Shown: positions 1 through 9,876, counted from the stretch's first letter. The stretch: 64,000 bases of DNA from Dyadobacter sp. CECT 9275 (GCF_907164905.1 NZ_CAJRAF010000002.1:2914001-2978000), one strand, 5' to 3'. A program made the numbers and translations. Notes: generated by a model not told the origin, from the sequence alone.

Positions 1-637
1 CCGCCGACCATTTGGTAACCCGGCCAGGCCTAACCGGCGTTTCGGGAAGATCGTTGGCGACCTGTCGCATTTCACTGGTAATAAACTTCCATACACTTTC
101 CGGTGTGTTGCGTTGCACGGTAGTATCGGAGAGAATCGTGAGGTTGTTTTCGATAACCGGAACCGCTCCCCAGTTCATCACCAGAAACCGATAGGCCAAG
201 GCACGCATGAAACGCGCCTCAGCAATGGCCAACTTTTTAATATGGGGTGAAACCTCTGCTCCGGCATACTGGTTGATATTATTAATAGCCAGATTGGATT
301 GCCCTACGATTATAAAAAACGAGCGCCAGGCCGAACCATTCTCGGGGGTATTGCCGGTGGTATTAAAAAGTACGTTACCTCTGTCGTTCCAGGCCGAAAA
401 AGCAGTGCCCGCCCGAAAATCTCCCAGGTTGTAAGATGCTTTATCGTTATAATCAAACCATACCTTGCTGTACAATAATCCGGTTGCGGCCAGTACCTGG
501 TCGTCGGTCTGGTAAAAACTGGCATCAACGATGGAATCCTTAGGCGGCCTTTCCAGGAAATCTTCCGAACATCCGGAGAGTAAAATGACAGGGCACAAAA
601 GTGAAATCCAATAGTATATATTTTTCAGATCTTTCAT
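1..637 (-). CDS. SusD/RagB-family outer-membrane lipoprotein, N-terminal part (runs off the window)
   Basis: About 212 codons of the N-terminal part are visible; the 3' end lies before base 1. The protein starts MKDLKNIYYW, has a signal peptide ending in the lipobox LLSGC (Cys23), then the DFLERPPKDS segment usual just after the lipidated cysteine of SusD proteins. The following helices (for example the ALAYRFLVMNWGAVP segment) look like the TPR-type SusD fold. SusD lipoproteins cap the SusC porin at the outer membrane and bind the glycan or other nutrient. The gene starts 15 bp after the SusC stop on the same strand, the standard SusC-SusD order. The substrate cannot be told from the sequence. 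Because the upstream SusC is broken, this SusD may have no working partner. Confidence 0.9.
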   Translation of the reverse strand, partial: MKDLKNIYYWISLLCPVILLSGCSEDFLERPPKDSIVDASFYQTDDQVLAATGLLYSKVWFDYNDKASYNLGDFRAGTAFSAWNDRGNVLFNTTGNTPENGSAWRSFFIIVGQSNLAINNINQYAGAEVSPHIKKLAIAEARFMRALAYRFLVMNWGAVPVIENNLTILSDTTVQRNTPESVWKFITSEMRQVANDLPETPVRPGRVTKWSA

Positions 638-651
638 AATGAGATGATTTT

Positions 652-3600
652 TTAGAAGTCAAGACCAAGGCTAAAAGTATACACCGGTGTGAGCGGATAA
701 CGTCCATAATCCAGCCCGATGGCCTGGTTGGACGGACTTGAGTCACGGGAAACGTAAGCCCCCACTTCGGGATCAAAGCCCGAATATTTGGTAAAAGTCA
801 ATACGTTCTGCGCACCGAATGATACCCTGGCCCCTCTCACGATTTTTTGTCGGGATATAATTGAAGCAGGGACGTTGTAGGTAAGCGATATATTTTTCAA
901 ACGAATGAAAGAGCCATCCTCTACCCACTTGTCGGTATGCCGGTTGAAATTACCGTTAGGTCCGTTGGATATCCTTGAAACGTCCGTTCCGGGGTTAGCC
1001 AGCACTACCTCCCCGTTTTCGTTGGTGACAGGCTTGGCATAGTCCATGGCGTGTACCAGCAGATTTCGGCTCAAATTAATGTTACCTGCATTGGTATTAA
1101 GCTTGCCCAGATAGTTGTATATATCATTCCCATAAGTACTGGTGAAGAGTATGCTCAGATCAAACCCCTTGTAAGAGAATGTATTTGTAAACCCGGCAAA
1201 GGCTTTTGGCCAGGGATTACCGATCACCGTCTGATCGTTTTCATTGATGACACCGTCACCGTTGATATCCTTGAATTTTACATCACCTACCCAGATGTTA
1301 TTTACATCTATCGGGAGTTCCACGCCATTGTTGTCTACCGGCAATGCACTGTTTTCTATTTCTGCTACATTCTGAAACAGGCCCTCTTCTATATACCCCC
1401 TGAATAGCCAGGGTGCCTTGCCCACTTCGGAACGCTGGGTCCAATCCTGCATCCACCAGGAGGTTCTGTCCACAAAAGCACTTTCCGAATAAAAGGATTT
1501 GATCTTGGTTTTAAAGCTGGAAACGTTAAAACTCGATTCCCATTTGAAACCGCCTCTGTTGATATTGGTGGTGTTAATGGTAAAACCAAAACCTTTATTC
1601 TGGAGCGCACCGATATTCACCGTTGGAGCACCCACAGAGCCGATCCCGTTGGTACCCATATACCAGGGCAATGGCTTTTCCATCAGCAGATTATCCGTAT
1701 TTTTTACATAATAATCAAATTCAAACTGGATCCTGTTCTGAAACAGCCCTACGTTGATCCCGATATTATTCGTCTTGGTTTCTTCCCACTTAAGGCCCTG
1801 GTTGCTATATTTAGTTGGCAGAAATCCTGTGGTTGTGGGGGTGGCGCCGGTACCCATGGGTGAATAAATTCCGCCGCTTCCTCCCTGGTTACCCGTAACC
1901 CCGGTTTCAAATCGGAGCTTTAACTCGCTGACGGAAGGTATATTAAAAAAAGGTTCCTGCGATACCCGCCATGCAGCAGAGACAGAAGGGAAAAAGCCCC
2001 ATTTGTTGTCCTTGCCAAAGTTGGCCGATCCATCCCTGCGAACAGTACCCATGATGATGTACCTGTCGGCATAATTGTAATTTAATCTTCCCAGGTATGA
2101 CTCCATCGCCCAGTCGCCGGAACCACCCGAGTTACTTGCCGTGAGCACATCTCCCGCTGCAAGGTCAAGGATATCGTTGGTCAGGAAGCCCGTGCGCGAA
2201 CCACCCAGGTTTTTCCAGGAAGATTCCTGCGATTCATGGCTAACCATCACATTGATATTATGGCGGCCAATTTGCTTATTATATTCAAGCAACTGATTCC
2301 AGTTCCAGTAGGTATTTTCGCCCGAACCGTTGTTTAAGGAAGCCGTTACATTTCTTGCCCAGCCGATGGCATAAGTAGGGATATAATAGGTTGAATTGGA
2401 AAACCCCAGATTGGTATTGAACGACGACCGTAAATTAAGCCCCTTCATGATCTCAATGCCAACATTTAAACCGCCCAGAAACTGCCTCCTGACAAGCTTG
2501 TTGGTGGTGAGGTTGGCAATTGCAACCGGGTTCACAGGTGCAAACTGATTGGCCCCGTTACTTTCATCTCCGCCGCCCCAGGTACCGTCCAGGTTCTTCA
2601 CCGGGACTTGTGGTGTCAGCTGAAGGGCATTGGCTATCACATTTTCCTGGCTGGTGGTAAGGTTATCGTTGGTTTGGTTGAAGCTTAGATTGGCTCCGAT
2701 GGTGGCCCATTTTCTGGGCTTGTTTTCCAGATTCAGCCGGAAACCGTACCGGTTAAATCCTGAGCCTAATGCCACCCCTTCCTGTTTCAGATATTCACCT
2801 GACAGGTAATAGGTTGTTTTATCATTTCCCCCGCTCAGGCTCAACTGATGTTTGTTCATCGGTGCACTTTTGAATAGTTCCTTTTGCCAGTCCGTACCGT
2901 CACCCAGCAACGACGGATCCAGGAATTCCTGAGGCGTTCTACCGCCTGCAATGGCGTGGTATTCACCCACCATCTGTGCATACTGGCGCAGGTTCATTAC
3001 TTCCAGCTGCTCTGGCGCCGTTTGCAAACTGAACTGATATCCGTACGAAATTTTGGTTTCTCCCGCTTTACCTCTTTTTGTGGTAATTAAAAGTACCCCG
3101 TTTGTAGCACGGGAACCATAAATAGCGGTGGCAGAGGGCCCCTGGAGTACTTCGATGGATTCGATGTCCGCGGGGTTTAAACCAGCCAGCGGATTGGATG
3201 AGCTCTGAGACCCAAAGGAAACAGCCTGCCCCTGTATCTGCACCCCGTCTATCACATATAAGGGTTCATTGCTTCCGCTGATGGAGTTTACACCCCGAAT
3301 ATTCACAGATTTTGTTGCCCACGGGCACCTCTCTGGAAACATACCCCACAAATGAAAATATCAGAACTGCATTACTGCCCGGAACGGGAAGAGAAAATTT
3401 CCCATCCGTATGGGTAGTGGTTCCCTGAGACGTCCCCTTGATCACGATACTTACACCAGGAAGCGAATCACCTCTCTCGTCTGTAACTTTTCCGGAGACG
3501 TCCAGAACGGCTATAACCGGTATGGTAACCCGGTTAACCAGTTGATCGTTCCGTACAATTTCGTTGGTTGTAATCAGGGGAGAGGTGATGCTTTCCTGCG

Positions 3601-4036
3601 GGCTGAGCATCTCCAGGCTTCCTGAACTGATCTTCTTCTTTTTAACAACAATGGTTTTATCAATGATGGAATAACTCAGAGGCTGGTTTTCAAAAACCTG
3701 ATCGAGTACGGTCTTTAGTTCTTCCCCGTTGACCCGGATATTGACCGGACGGGTATTTTTGAGAAGCCGGTTGTTATACAGAAAGTTGTATCCGGTCTGT
3801 TTACGAATTTCGTTGAAAACTTTTTCCAGTCCGCTATTGCTCTCATTCAGTCTAACGGTTTGTGAATATACGCCAGCACTGACTTGCATAAAGGCTACCA
3901 GAAAAAGGAGCACGGTCAGCTTCATAATTCTTGCTATTTTGAGTTGGGAGTCTTCGGGAAGCTCTCTGTCCATAGCGTAAATGCGACCAGGTTTCAGACG
4001 GGCACACCCGCATTGATAAAGTAAATCATATTTCAT
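652..4036 (-). pseudogene. SusC-like TonB-dependent receptor disrupted by internal deletion and frameshift
   Basis: Two reading frames together make one SusC protein. The N-terminal frame (3266-4036) has a signal peptide around VLLFLVAFMQVSAGVYSQ, a secretin/STN domain (about residues 60-125) and a carboxypeptidase-regulatory-like domain ending in FSFVGYVSREVPVGNK. The C-terminal frame (stop at 652) resumes at SVNIRGVNSISGSNEPLYV, in the plug, and continues through the beta-barrel to the terminal aromatic residue (FSLGLDF). Compared with the intact SusC at 15591-19124, roughly 75 residues are missing at the junction near 3310-3325: the TonB-box stretch and the first part of the plug. The frame also changes there. 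The protein should not work as a TonB-coupled transporter unless the junction is an assembly error. The start at 4036 is the longest option; internal starts at 3973 and 3925 are possible. Confidence 0.85.
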
Positions 4037-4155
4037 ACTTTTACATGGTTTGGATTAATAGTACATGGTTTGGGTTTCGCAAAAAATACGGGCCTTGCTG
4101 TAATCTGAAATGCTTACTAAACTGGTTCCTGCCAGGGAATCGGCTTAGCGTTATT

Positions 4156-4192
4156 TCCGCTTCGGATTTGCACTCCGCAGCGGATTTTTTTT
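4156..4192. repeat. Strong hairpin with T-run between fecR and susC
   Basis: TCCGCTTCGGA (4156-4166) and TCCGCAGCGGA (4174-4184) pair at 10 of 11 positions around a 7-nt loop, and eight T follow on the plus strand. The intergenic space (4037-4282) holds no gene. On the plus strand it has terminator form, but no plus-strand gene ends nearby. On the minus strand it lies between fecR and susC and could attenuate read-through. It may instead be a dispersed intergenic palindrome. Confidence 0.5.
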
Positions 4193-4282
4193 GATTACGT
4201 AAAGGCCATCAGGTCAATCTTTCTTCATATCGGATCATTAAATGGTGAGCAATTATTTAGGTTCCTTCCTTGTGTGCCGGGT

Positions 4283-5530
4283 TCAATCATGAGCACTCAC
4301 TTCTACCCTGTTAGCCTGGATATTGAATTTTACGCCGCCGCCTTCTTCCAAAATATTCAGTACATTTGAAATACTGACTTTCTTGGAGATATATCCAGTA
4401 AACTGATCTTCGGGAAGTGCTCCCTTGTAAATAACCTCCAGGTCATACCATCGGGAAAGCTGCCGCATTACTTCCCGGATGTCAGTATCCTTAAATTTAA
4501 AGTATCCTTGTTTCCAGGCAATGGCACCTTCGGTATCGGCCTTTTTAACGGCAATAGGTGTTGCTTTTCCGGAAAATGGTTTCAGTATAGACTGCTCGCC
4601 AGGCCTTAGCCTTACGGTTTCGCTCCATTTCATATTACCCGTTCCAATCGCAGATACCTTTACACTGCCTTCCAGCAGCGTGGTTTTTACAGCCATTTCG
4701 TCCTGATAGGAATTAACGTTGAAATGCGTCCCCACCACTTCAATCAACTGGTTGTTACACGTAACGACAAAAGGAATTTTCTTACCATCAACCTGATAAC
4801 CTGCTACTTCAAAATAGGCTTCTCCTGTAATTTCGACCTTTCGTGCCGGTCCTTTAAAAACAGCGGGAAACCGGATCGAGGACATGGAATTGAGCCAGAC
4901 TTTGGTACCATCCGAGAGGTGGACCTGGTATTGCCCCGCCTTGGGCGTCCGTACCAGATTCATACTTTCTGGCTCAACGCCCGCCGTCCTGGCCGGTTGC
5001 CCAATATACACCAGTTGCCCATCCGTTACCTTATTGATTCTTATACCCGACTGGCTGGCAATTTCCCCTTGCCCGGCATCATTGAGATTGATCGTCGAGC
5101 CGTCTGACAGGGTAAGTACCGCTTTGTTCCCTCCCGGAGCCACATCGTGCGATGGCAACTGACTAATTACTTCCGGCTCATTAAGGTTGGCAAAGAAAAG
5201 GTAATAAGTAGCCGTACCTATCAGAATAAGCACGGCAGCCGCGGCAAATCTTCGGAGATACCCCCATAAACTGCGAGGCTTTAAAATATCTTCATTTGTA
5301 TTCCCTTCGCGAACATCCAGGCTCGACTCTATCTTTTGAATCAGCTCCTCGTGCCCAATGGTACCTATAACGGGATTATCACTGGAAATGGCAGCATATT
5401 CCAGCATTACTTTCTCAATTTCAGCATCAGGGAGCGAGTGGAGCCATTTCAGGAACTGATCATGTTCCTGCTCGGTATGTTCGTTACGGACATACTTTTT
5501 AAAAAAGGCGATGTAGTGTTTTTCTTCCAT
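4283..5530 (-). CDS. FecR-family anti-sigma factor
   Basis: A 415-residue single-pass membrane protein. The N-terminal ~90 residues are the cytoplasmic sigma-binding part. A membrane segment (FAAAAVLILIGTATYYLFF) sits near residues 95-115. The periplasmic FecR domain follows, with the conserved LSDGSTINLN, LSDGTKVWLNSMSSIRFP and GEAYFEV segments, and the C-terminal DUF4974-type domain contains FKDTDIREVMRQLSRWYDLEV. FecR proteins hold or activate an ECF sigma factor according to contact with the STN domain of the cognate TonB-dependent receptor. The gene sits 70 bp downstream of an ECF sigma gene and upstream of the broken SusC, so its signalling partner may be missing. Length and domain order are normal. 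Confidence 0.93.
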   Translation of the reverse strand: MEEKHYIAFFKKYVRNEHTEQEHDQFLKWLHSLPDAEIEKVMLEYAAISSDNPVIGTIGHEELIQKIESSLDVREGNTNEDILKPRSLWGYLRRFAAAAVLILIGTATYYLFFANLNEPEVISQLPSHDVAPGGNKAVLTLSDGSTINLNDAGQGEIASQSGIRINKVTDGQLVYIGQPARTAGVEPESMNLVRTPKAGQYQVHLSDGTKVWLNSMSSIRFPAVFKGPARKVEITGEAYFEVAGYQVDGKKIPFVVTCNNQLIEVVGTHFNVNSYQDEMAVKTTLLEGSVKVSAIGTGNMKWSETVRLRPGEQSILKPFSGKATPIAVKKADTEGAIAWKQGYFKFKDTDIREVMRQLSRWYDLEVIYKGALPEDQFTGYISKKVSISNVLNILEEGGGVKFNIQANRVEVSAHD

Positions 5531-5600
5531 ACAATGTGAAGACGGATTGCCTGTTCAAAAGAACCCCTTCACATTGAAATTATTTTATTTTTTTTTGAAC

Positions 5601-6266
5601 TTAATACATATACCGGGCTAAGTATATGAAAATAACCATATCTGCCATCATTTCACCATGTTTCCGCAGGTACTCTTTTACAAATCCTGTGGCAGCATAC
5701 AACTGTTTTTTCACAACGGATTTGGAGATAGCCAGTTTTTCGGCAATTTCATCCAGAGATAGGTCATTGGCGGTTCTTAGCTCAAAAATCTGTCTTCTTT
5801 TCTCCGGAAGCAGGTTAATCGCATCCTGAGCCAACTGATAGTACTGCCCGTAGATCAGGTTCCCGTCTGTTTGCTCCTCGCTTTCCTCTGAAAACGGGCC
5901 TGCCAGAGAATGAAACCTCGTTAACGCCTGCTCTCTTCTCAAATGATCCATTAACAGGTTTTTTGCCGACTTATAAATATAGGGTTGAAAAGCGTGTACG
6001 GTTAAAAGGTTTTCCTTTTTTTCCCAGATTTTCACAAAAACATCCTGAACAATTTCCTCACTCAGCTCTTTGGATCTGGTAAAGAGGAAAACGTATCTCA
6101 TAAGATCCGAAAGATAAATCTTGTACAGCGTACTATATGCCGTCCTGTCCCCGCCTGCACAACGATCTAAAATCTCCCGCTCTTCGTTCAGTTCCGTCAT
6201 GGATATATGTTTTGCCAAATTATATAAGTCTTCCCGTAATAGCTCAGTACTAACTGCCAAATTCAT
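5601..6266 (-). CDS. ECF RNA polymerase sigma factor (Bacteroidota FecI-like group)
   Basis: A 221-residue sigma-70 family protein with region 2 (RSKELSEEIVQDVFVKIW) and region 4 helix-turn-helix (LPEKRRQIFELR followed by LSLDEIAEKLAISKSVVKKQL). It is expected to direct RNA polymerase to the SusC/SusD module below it, under control of the FecR encoded next (70 bp gap). An internal Met at codon 23 (6200, MTELNEEREILDRC) matches where most relatives begin, so the first 22 residues may not be translated. The C-terminus (MVIFIYLARYMY) is hydrophobic and unusual for a sigma factor. Confidence 0.92.
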   Translation of the reverse strand: MNLAVSTELLREDLYNLAKHISMTELNEEREILDRCAGGDRTAYSTLYKIYLSDLMRYVFLFTRSKELSEEIVQDVFVKIWEKKENLLTVHAFQPYIYKSAKNLLMDHLRREQALTRFHSLAGPFSEESEEQTDGNLIYGQYYQLAQDAINLLPEKRRQIFELRTANDLSLDEIAEKLAISKSVVKKQLYAATGFVKEYLRKHGEMMADMVIFIYLARYMY

Positions 6267-6438
6267 GGCAGAATCAATAGCATGTTTATATTAATTCTAC
6301 AATTAGTTCTATACAAATTAATTAATATTTCAGATTCAAAACAATTACTTGTTAAAACAAAAATTTCAACAAAATCGCTACCCCGAAGGATAGCACTATC
6401 CTTTAGTATACTACTAACGTTTTGAAAGTGAAGTTATC

Positions 6439-6446
6439 TACTTTTG
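6439..6446 (+). promoter_or_regulatory. Promoter -7 box for the DoxX gene
   Basis: TACTTTTG is a full match to the Bacteroidota -7 element TAnnTTTG. A TTTG at 6421-6424 could be the -33 element, but the 14-nt spacing is shorter than the usual ~19-20. It lies 23 bp before the start codon in the gap between the divergent sigma and DoxX genes. Confidence 0.5.
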
Positions 6447-6468
6447 CTTCATCCAAAAAACGAGAAAT

Positions 6469-6840
6469 ATGAAAGCTAAAAAAATTATTACAATAGTCCT
6501 CACAGTCATTGCCAGTGGCATGGTCATTTTAAGCGGAATCATGAAATTAACCGGCGGTGAGGAAGTAGTGAAGGTGATGAACCATGTGGGAGTAGGACCC
6601 TATATCAACCTGCTGGGCATCATGGAAATTGTGTTTGCTCTTTTGTTTGTATATCCCAAAACCATGAAAATGGGTTTCATTCTGTGTACCTGCTATTTTG
6701 CCGGAGCCATCGCCACGGAGCTTTCGCATCAAGGCCCGCTGGTCAACGCAGCTATTCCGTTATCGCTGATCTGGATCGCAGCTTTTTTGAGAGACCCTTA
6801 TGTTTTCCTGCCAGGCCCGGGAGATACCAAGATAATATAA
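6469..6840 (+). CDS. DoxX-like small membrane protein
   Basis: A 123-residue protein with four predicted membrane segments, starting MKAKKIITIVLTVIASGMV and including GPYINLLGIMEIVFALLFVYP and MGFILCTCYFAGAIATEL. Length, topology and the AGAIATELSHQGPLVNAAIP segment match the DoxX/DoxX-like (SURF4-type) superfamily, whose members are mostly uncharacterised; some are linked to thiosulfate oxidation or redox stress. It is a single-gene plus-strand unit with its own -7 box, convergent with the RidA gene. Its function here is unknown. Confidence 0.75.
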   Translation: MKAKKIITIVLTVIASGMVILSGIMKLTGGEEVVKVMNHVGVGPYINLLGIMEIVFALLFVYPKTMKMGFILCTCYFAGAIATELSHQGPLVNAAIPLSLIWIAAFLRDPYVFLPGPGDTKII

Positions 6841-6845
6841 AAGCA

Positions 6846-6865
6846 GCCCGGTTGCTGGACCGGGC
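6846..6865. terminator. Hairpin between convergent DoxX and RidA genes
   Basis: GCCCGGT (6846-6852) pairs perfectly with ACCGGGC (6859-6865) around a 6-nt loop, 6 bp after the DoxX stop and 8 bp from the RidA stop. There is no long T-run, so it may work as a weak bidirectional terminator. Confidence 0.45.
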
Positions 6866-6872
6866 CTTCCCA

Positions 6873-7358
6873 TCATCTGATGGTGAAAGAGGCCGTTAGA
6901 GCCACACATGCCCGGTTAGGGAGCCTTTCGACACCCAAAATGGCACGGGTGTGTTTCCCCGCGTCACCTAGAATTTCCAGAAACAGATCTGAAGCACCAT
7001 CCACTACTTTTGGTGCTTCATTCCAGTCTCCGTTGGCAGTGTAGTAAACATCAATGTGGTTGAGGCCCTCTATCCGCTCAAAACCAAGATGTTTGTCTAT
7101 CTGCCCCAGTACGTTCATGGCAGCGATTCTGGCAGCCTGGTACCCCTCTGCTGTTGTCAGATTTTCTCCGAACTTCCCGGGAAACTGGAGCCCCGTCGCT
7201 TCGATTGGAAATTGAATAGCCACATAGGCAATGTTTCCCCTTACATTGACGGCAACGTATGATCCTCCCGGATTGGGAACCACACGACCGCTGATCCCTT
7301 TTTCTTTTAACTTTGCTTGTAACGCTTCAAATGACATTTGATTCTTGTTTAATTTCAT
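6873..7358 (-). CDS. RidA (YjgF/YER057c/UK114) family protein
   Basis: About 161 residues starting at MKLNKNQMSFEALQAKLKEKG. The family core is visible: the GNIAYVAIQFP strand, AARIAAMNVLGQIDKHLG, the IDVYYTANGDWNEAPKVVDGASDLFLEILG helix region and the closing RAILGVERLPNRACVALTASFTI strand. RidA-type proteins deaminate reactive enamine/imine intermediates, but this longer subgroup (YjgH/Rid-like) is less well defined and its substrate is unknown. The longer frame open to 7424 adds a Cys-rich stretch without family similarity, so the start at 7358 is preferred. It is a single-gene unit. Confidence 0.85.
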   Translation of the reverse strand: MKLNKNQMSFEALQAKLKEKGISGRVVPNPGGSYVAVNVRGNIAYVAIQFPIEATGLQFPGKFGENLTTAEGYQAARIAAMNVLGQIDKHLGFERIEGLNHIDVYYTANGDWNEAPKVVDGASDLFLEILGDAGKHTRAILGVERLPNRACVALTASFTIR

Positions 7359-7541
7359 GACTCCAGTTTCACCGCAACAACGGACTTCCCCGGAAAATTC
7401 CGGACAGGAATCTGGCAGGAACAATAAAGAAAGATCCTATGGCGGAAAGTGCTTTTTTCAGCAACACGCGGGAAGTTATCAGGTTTAGGTGAAAGGAAAC
7501 AACCTGCTCCCGAAGCGTCTGCGGCCTCTCTGAGCAGATCA

Positions 7542-9389
7542 CTAACCGGAATGTTCTTTTAGAAGCTTCCGATAACTATCCAGAACACTGGATTTAGAGA
7601 TAAACCCGGCAAACCTGCCGTCCAAGGTAATTACCGGCAGATTCCAAACACCTGTCTCGTCGAATTTTTTCACCAAAACGATGACCGAATCCGTTTCACG
7701 GATCACCACTCCGGCAGGTTTCATGAGTGTTTTGACAGTGAACTGCGCCATATCATTCTTACCAAAAAGCAAAGGCCGGATATCGTCCAGGCTGATCATT
7801 CCAAGCAGGTGCTCCTGTGCATCCAGGACGGCAATCAGGTTTCTCCTTCCATTTGCCAGCAACTCCCTGAGCTCAGCAGAAGAAGCATTAATATCAATTA
7901 CCTGAGGGTGCTTGTCGAGCAAATCAAGGGTGTGAAGCAAGGACAACAAGTTTTTGTCATGCTCTCTTGTAAAGATTTGGCCCTGCTTCACCAGTTTCTC
8001 CATTTCGGGCGGGGTTGGAGAAAACCATTTAGCCATCAAAAAGGACATCACCGAGACGATCATCAGCGGAATGAAGAGGTCGTATCCCGAGCTGGATTCG
8101 GCAATCAGGAAGATCGCCGTCAACGGAGCATACAGCACTCCGCTCATCACGCCCGCCATGCCAACAATAATAAGGTTTGTCATGGGTACATTCTGGATTC
8201 CTGCCTTCATGCAAAGAAGGGCAAAAACATACCCGAGTGAACCTCCGGCAAACAGCGACGGCGCAAAATTCCCGCCATTTCCACCGCTCTGGATGGTAAT
8301 GGAAGTGGCAAAGGCTTTGAAGAGACAAATTACCCCCACAAACAAAATCACCACCCAGTCGCGATAACTGATGAATCTGAAAAAGCTGTTGCCAATCACC
8401 TGCTGGATCTCCCCATTGGTAAATGATTTGATCGTATCATACCCTTCCCCGAACAGCGGAGGATATAGTACACACAGGAGAGACAAAATAGCTCCGCCGA
8501 GCATGGCTTTTTGTACCCTGGAAATCCGTAGGGAATGGAAAAACCCTTCCATATAACGGGTGATCACCAGGAAATATCTTGCATAAAGGCCACATATAAT
8601 GCCTAACAATAAATAGTAAGGCAGATTGTGATAATCAAACGCCCCGCGCGACCGGAACAGGAAAAGAACACTTTCCTGCAGTAATATCCTTGATATCAGA
8701 CTCCCGCATACTGCGGCCACCACCAGCGGAATAAAATCTGAGAAGACAACGCCCGTCAGCAGAATTTCAATGGCGAACATCACGCCGGCAATCGGGGCAT
8801 TAAAGGCAGACGCAATACCTGCCGTTGCCCCCGCTGCCAGTAAAAGGGTACGCTCTTTATAATTTAGTTTATAGGTTTGTGCAAAATTGGAGCCTATTGC
8901 GGCGCCTGTCACCGCAATGGGGCTTTCAAGCCCGGCTGACCCCCCCAGGCCTACGGTAATGGCACTTTGCACAACCTGGGAGTACATTTTCACAGAAGAT
9001 ACCCGGCTTTCATTTTGTGCGATCTCGAACAGGATCAGGGGTATACCTTTTTTGTCCTGCCCGTTAAAAACATATTTGACCACCAGGGTTGTAATCACAA
9101 TCCCCAAAAATGGAAATATCAGATAGAAAAGGATCTGACCTTCGAAATGGACCTTTGCGGAAATCAAATAATGTATGTAATGAACAAGCGACTTCAGTAT
9201 TACCCCCGCAAAACCGGCCGTGCAGCCCACCAGGATACCGGATAAAATCAGAAACTGGCTTCTGGTGAGAATACTTTTAAGCCAGAAAACAACGATTTCG
9301 TAACTCCTGAATTTATTGATACCGTAGCGCGTGAAATTACGCCTGAACTTTAAGAAGCTGTAATATTTTTTTATACTGCTGTTCCTCAC
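7542..9389 (-). CDS. ClC-family chloride channel/antiporter with CBS domains
   Basis: A 615-residue protein. The membrane part (about residues 45-450) has the ClC selectivity-filter signatures GLGGSAGLESP, where the Glu is at the gating position, and GGNGGNFAPSLFAGGSLG. The C-terminal third carries paired CBS domains (around residues 480-605; ...LLGMISLDDIRPLL... and ...GRFAGFISKSSVLDSYR...), which commonly bind nucleotides. It should move chloride or another small anion across the inner membrane, as channel or H+-coupled exchanger. The start at 9389 leaves a ~40-residue basic N-terminal tail; later starts are possible. It is a single-gene unit. Confidence 0.95.
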   Translation of the reverse strand: MRNSSIKKYYSFLKFRRNFTRYGINKFRSYEIVVFWLKSILTRSQFLILSGILVGCTAGFAGVILKSLVHYIHYLISAKVHFEGQILFYLIFPFLGIVITTLVVKYVFNGQDKKGIPLILFEIAQNESRVSSVKMYSQVVQSAITVGLGGSAGLESPIAVTGAAIGSNFAQTYKLNYKERTLLLAAGATAGIASAFNAPIAGVMFAIEILLTGVVFSDFIPLVVAAVCGSLISRILLQESVLFLFRSRGAFDYHNLPYYLLLGIICGLYARYFLVITRYMEGFFHSLRISRVQKAMLGGAILSLLCVLYPPLFGEGYDTIKSFTNGEIQQVIGNSFFRFISYRDWVVILFVGVICLFKAFATSITIQSGGNGGNFAPSLFAGGSLGYVFALLCMKAGIQNVPMTNLIIVGMAGVMSGVLYAPLTAIFLIAESSSGYDLFIPLMIVSVMSFLMAKWFSPTPPEMEKLVKQGQIFTREHDKNLLSLLHTLDLLDKHPQVIDINASSAELRELLANGRRNLIAVLDAQEHLLGMISLDDIRPLLFGKNDMAQFTVKTLMKPAGVVIRETDSVIVLVKKFDETGVWNLPVITLDGRFAGFISKSSVLDSYRKLLKEHSG

Positions 9390-9740
9390 CTTGCTGCTTT
9401 TATTTCCAAATTAACACATTTCTGAGGTAAAAGCTATCTTCCGGTGATTACCCATTGTGAATGGCGAGGCGTAAATGCATGTGCTGGCCGCCTGCGGTGC
9501 CTGACTTTGGGGCCTGATCCTACAACCAAAGAGCCGGAAAACCGGCCCTAATCTTTCGCTGTGCGGGGTTATGGTGAAAATATTATGCTGATGTTTCCCG
9601 GGCGGCAGGGTAGCAGCGGAGCAGGTTGTAAAAAACAGTGGTGTGGCAAGTTCAGATTACCAGCCCGAATCCCAGTCCTTTCTGATCCGGAACTTTCCAT
9701 CAGTCAGTGTACTATTTTCAGATGTAATTTTATCCCCCTG
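9390..9740. other. Intergenic region, no intact gene
   Basis: About 350 bp upstream of the histidine-kinase remnant without a convincing coding region on either strand. A hairpin GCCGG-AAAA-CCGGC lies at 9533-9546. No tRNA, CRISPR or long repeat was seen. It may hold the more decayed 5' part of the kinase gene, but no kinase motif could be read. Confidence 0.4.
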
Positions 9741-9869
9741 CTCCACCCTGACCTTTTTGATACTGAAAACAGCATGCGCCTGATAAAAATGCAGGTACTC
9801 CAGTTGAAGGGGGAATACCACTTTAGCACCAAAGGCGGCACCGTCTTTCATCTCACTTTCAAGATTTAA
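9741..9869 (+). pseudogene. C-terminal remnant of a sensor histidine kinase (HATPase end)
   Basis: The frame ending at 9869 reads LLHPDLFDTENS, then MRLIKMQVLQLKGEYHFS and KGGTVFHLTFKI. This looks like the end of the HisKA_2/HATPase_c domain of Bacteroidota kinases (...FD.e.s.slGl.Li..lv.QLkG......GGT.F.i.F), with the G2-box glycine apparently lost. The stop is 7 bp before the response-regulator start, the position a partner kinase would occupy. No H-box or N-box is readable upstream, so the gene is probably truncated and decayed. A minus-strand frame also spans the region and has not been excluded as coding. Confidence 0.42.
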
Positions 9870-9876
9870 CAATGTT

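Noticed and set aside
1..637. Treating the left-edge SusD gene as a pseudogene
   Set aside because: The frame is intact as far as it is visible and only cut by the window edge.
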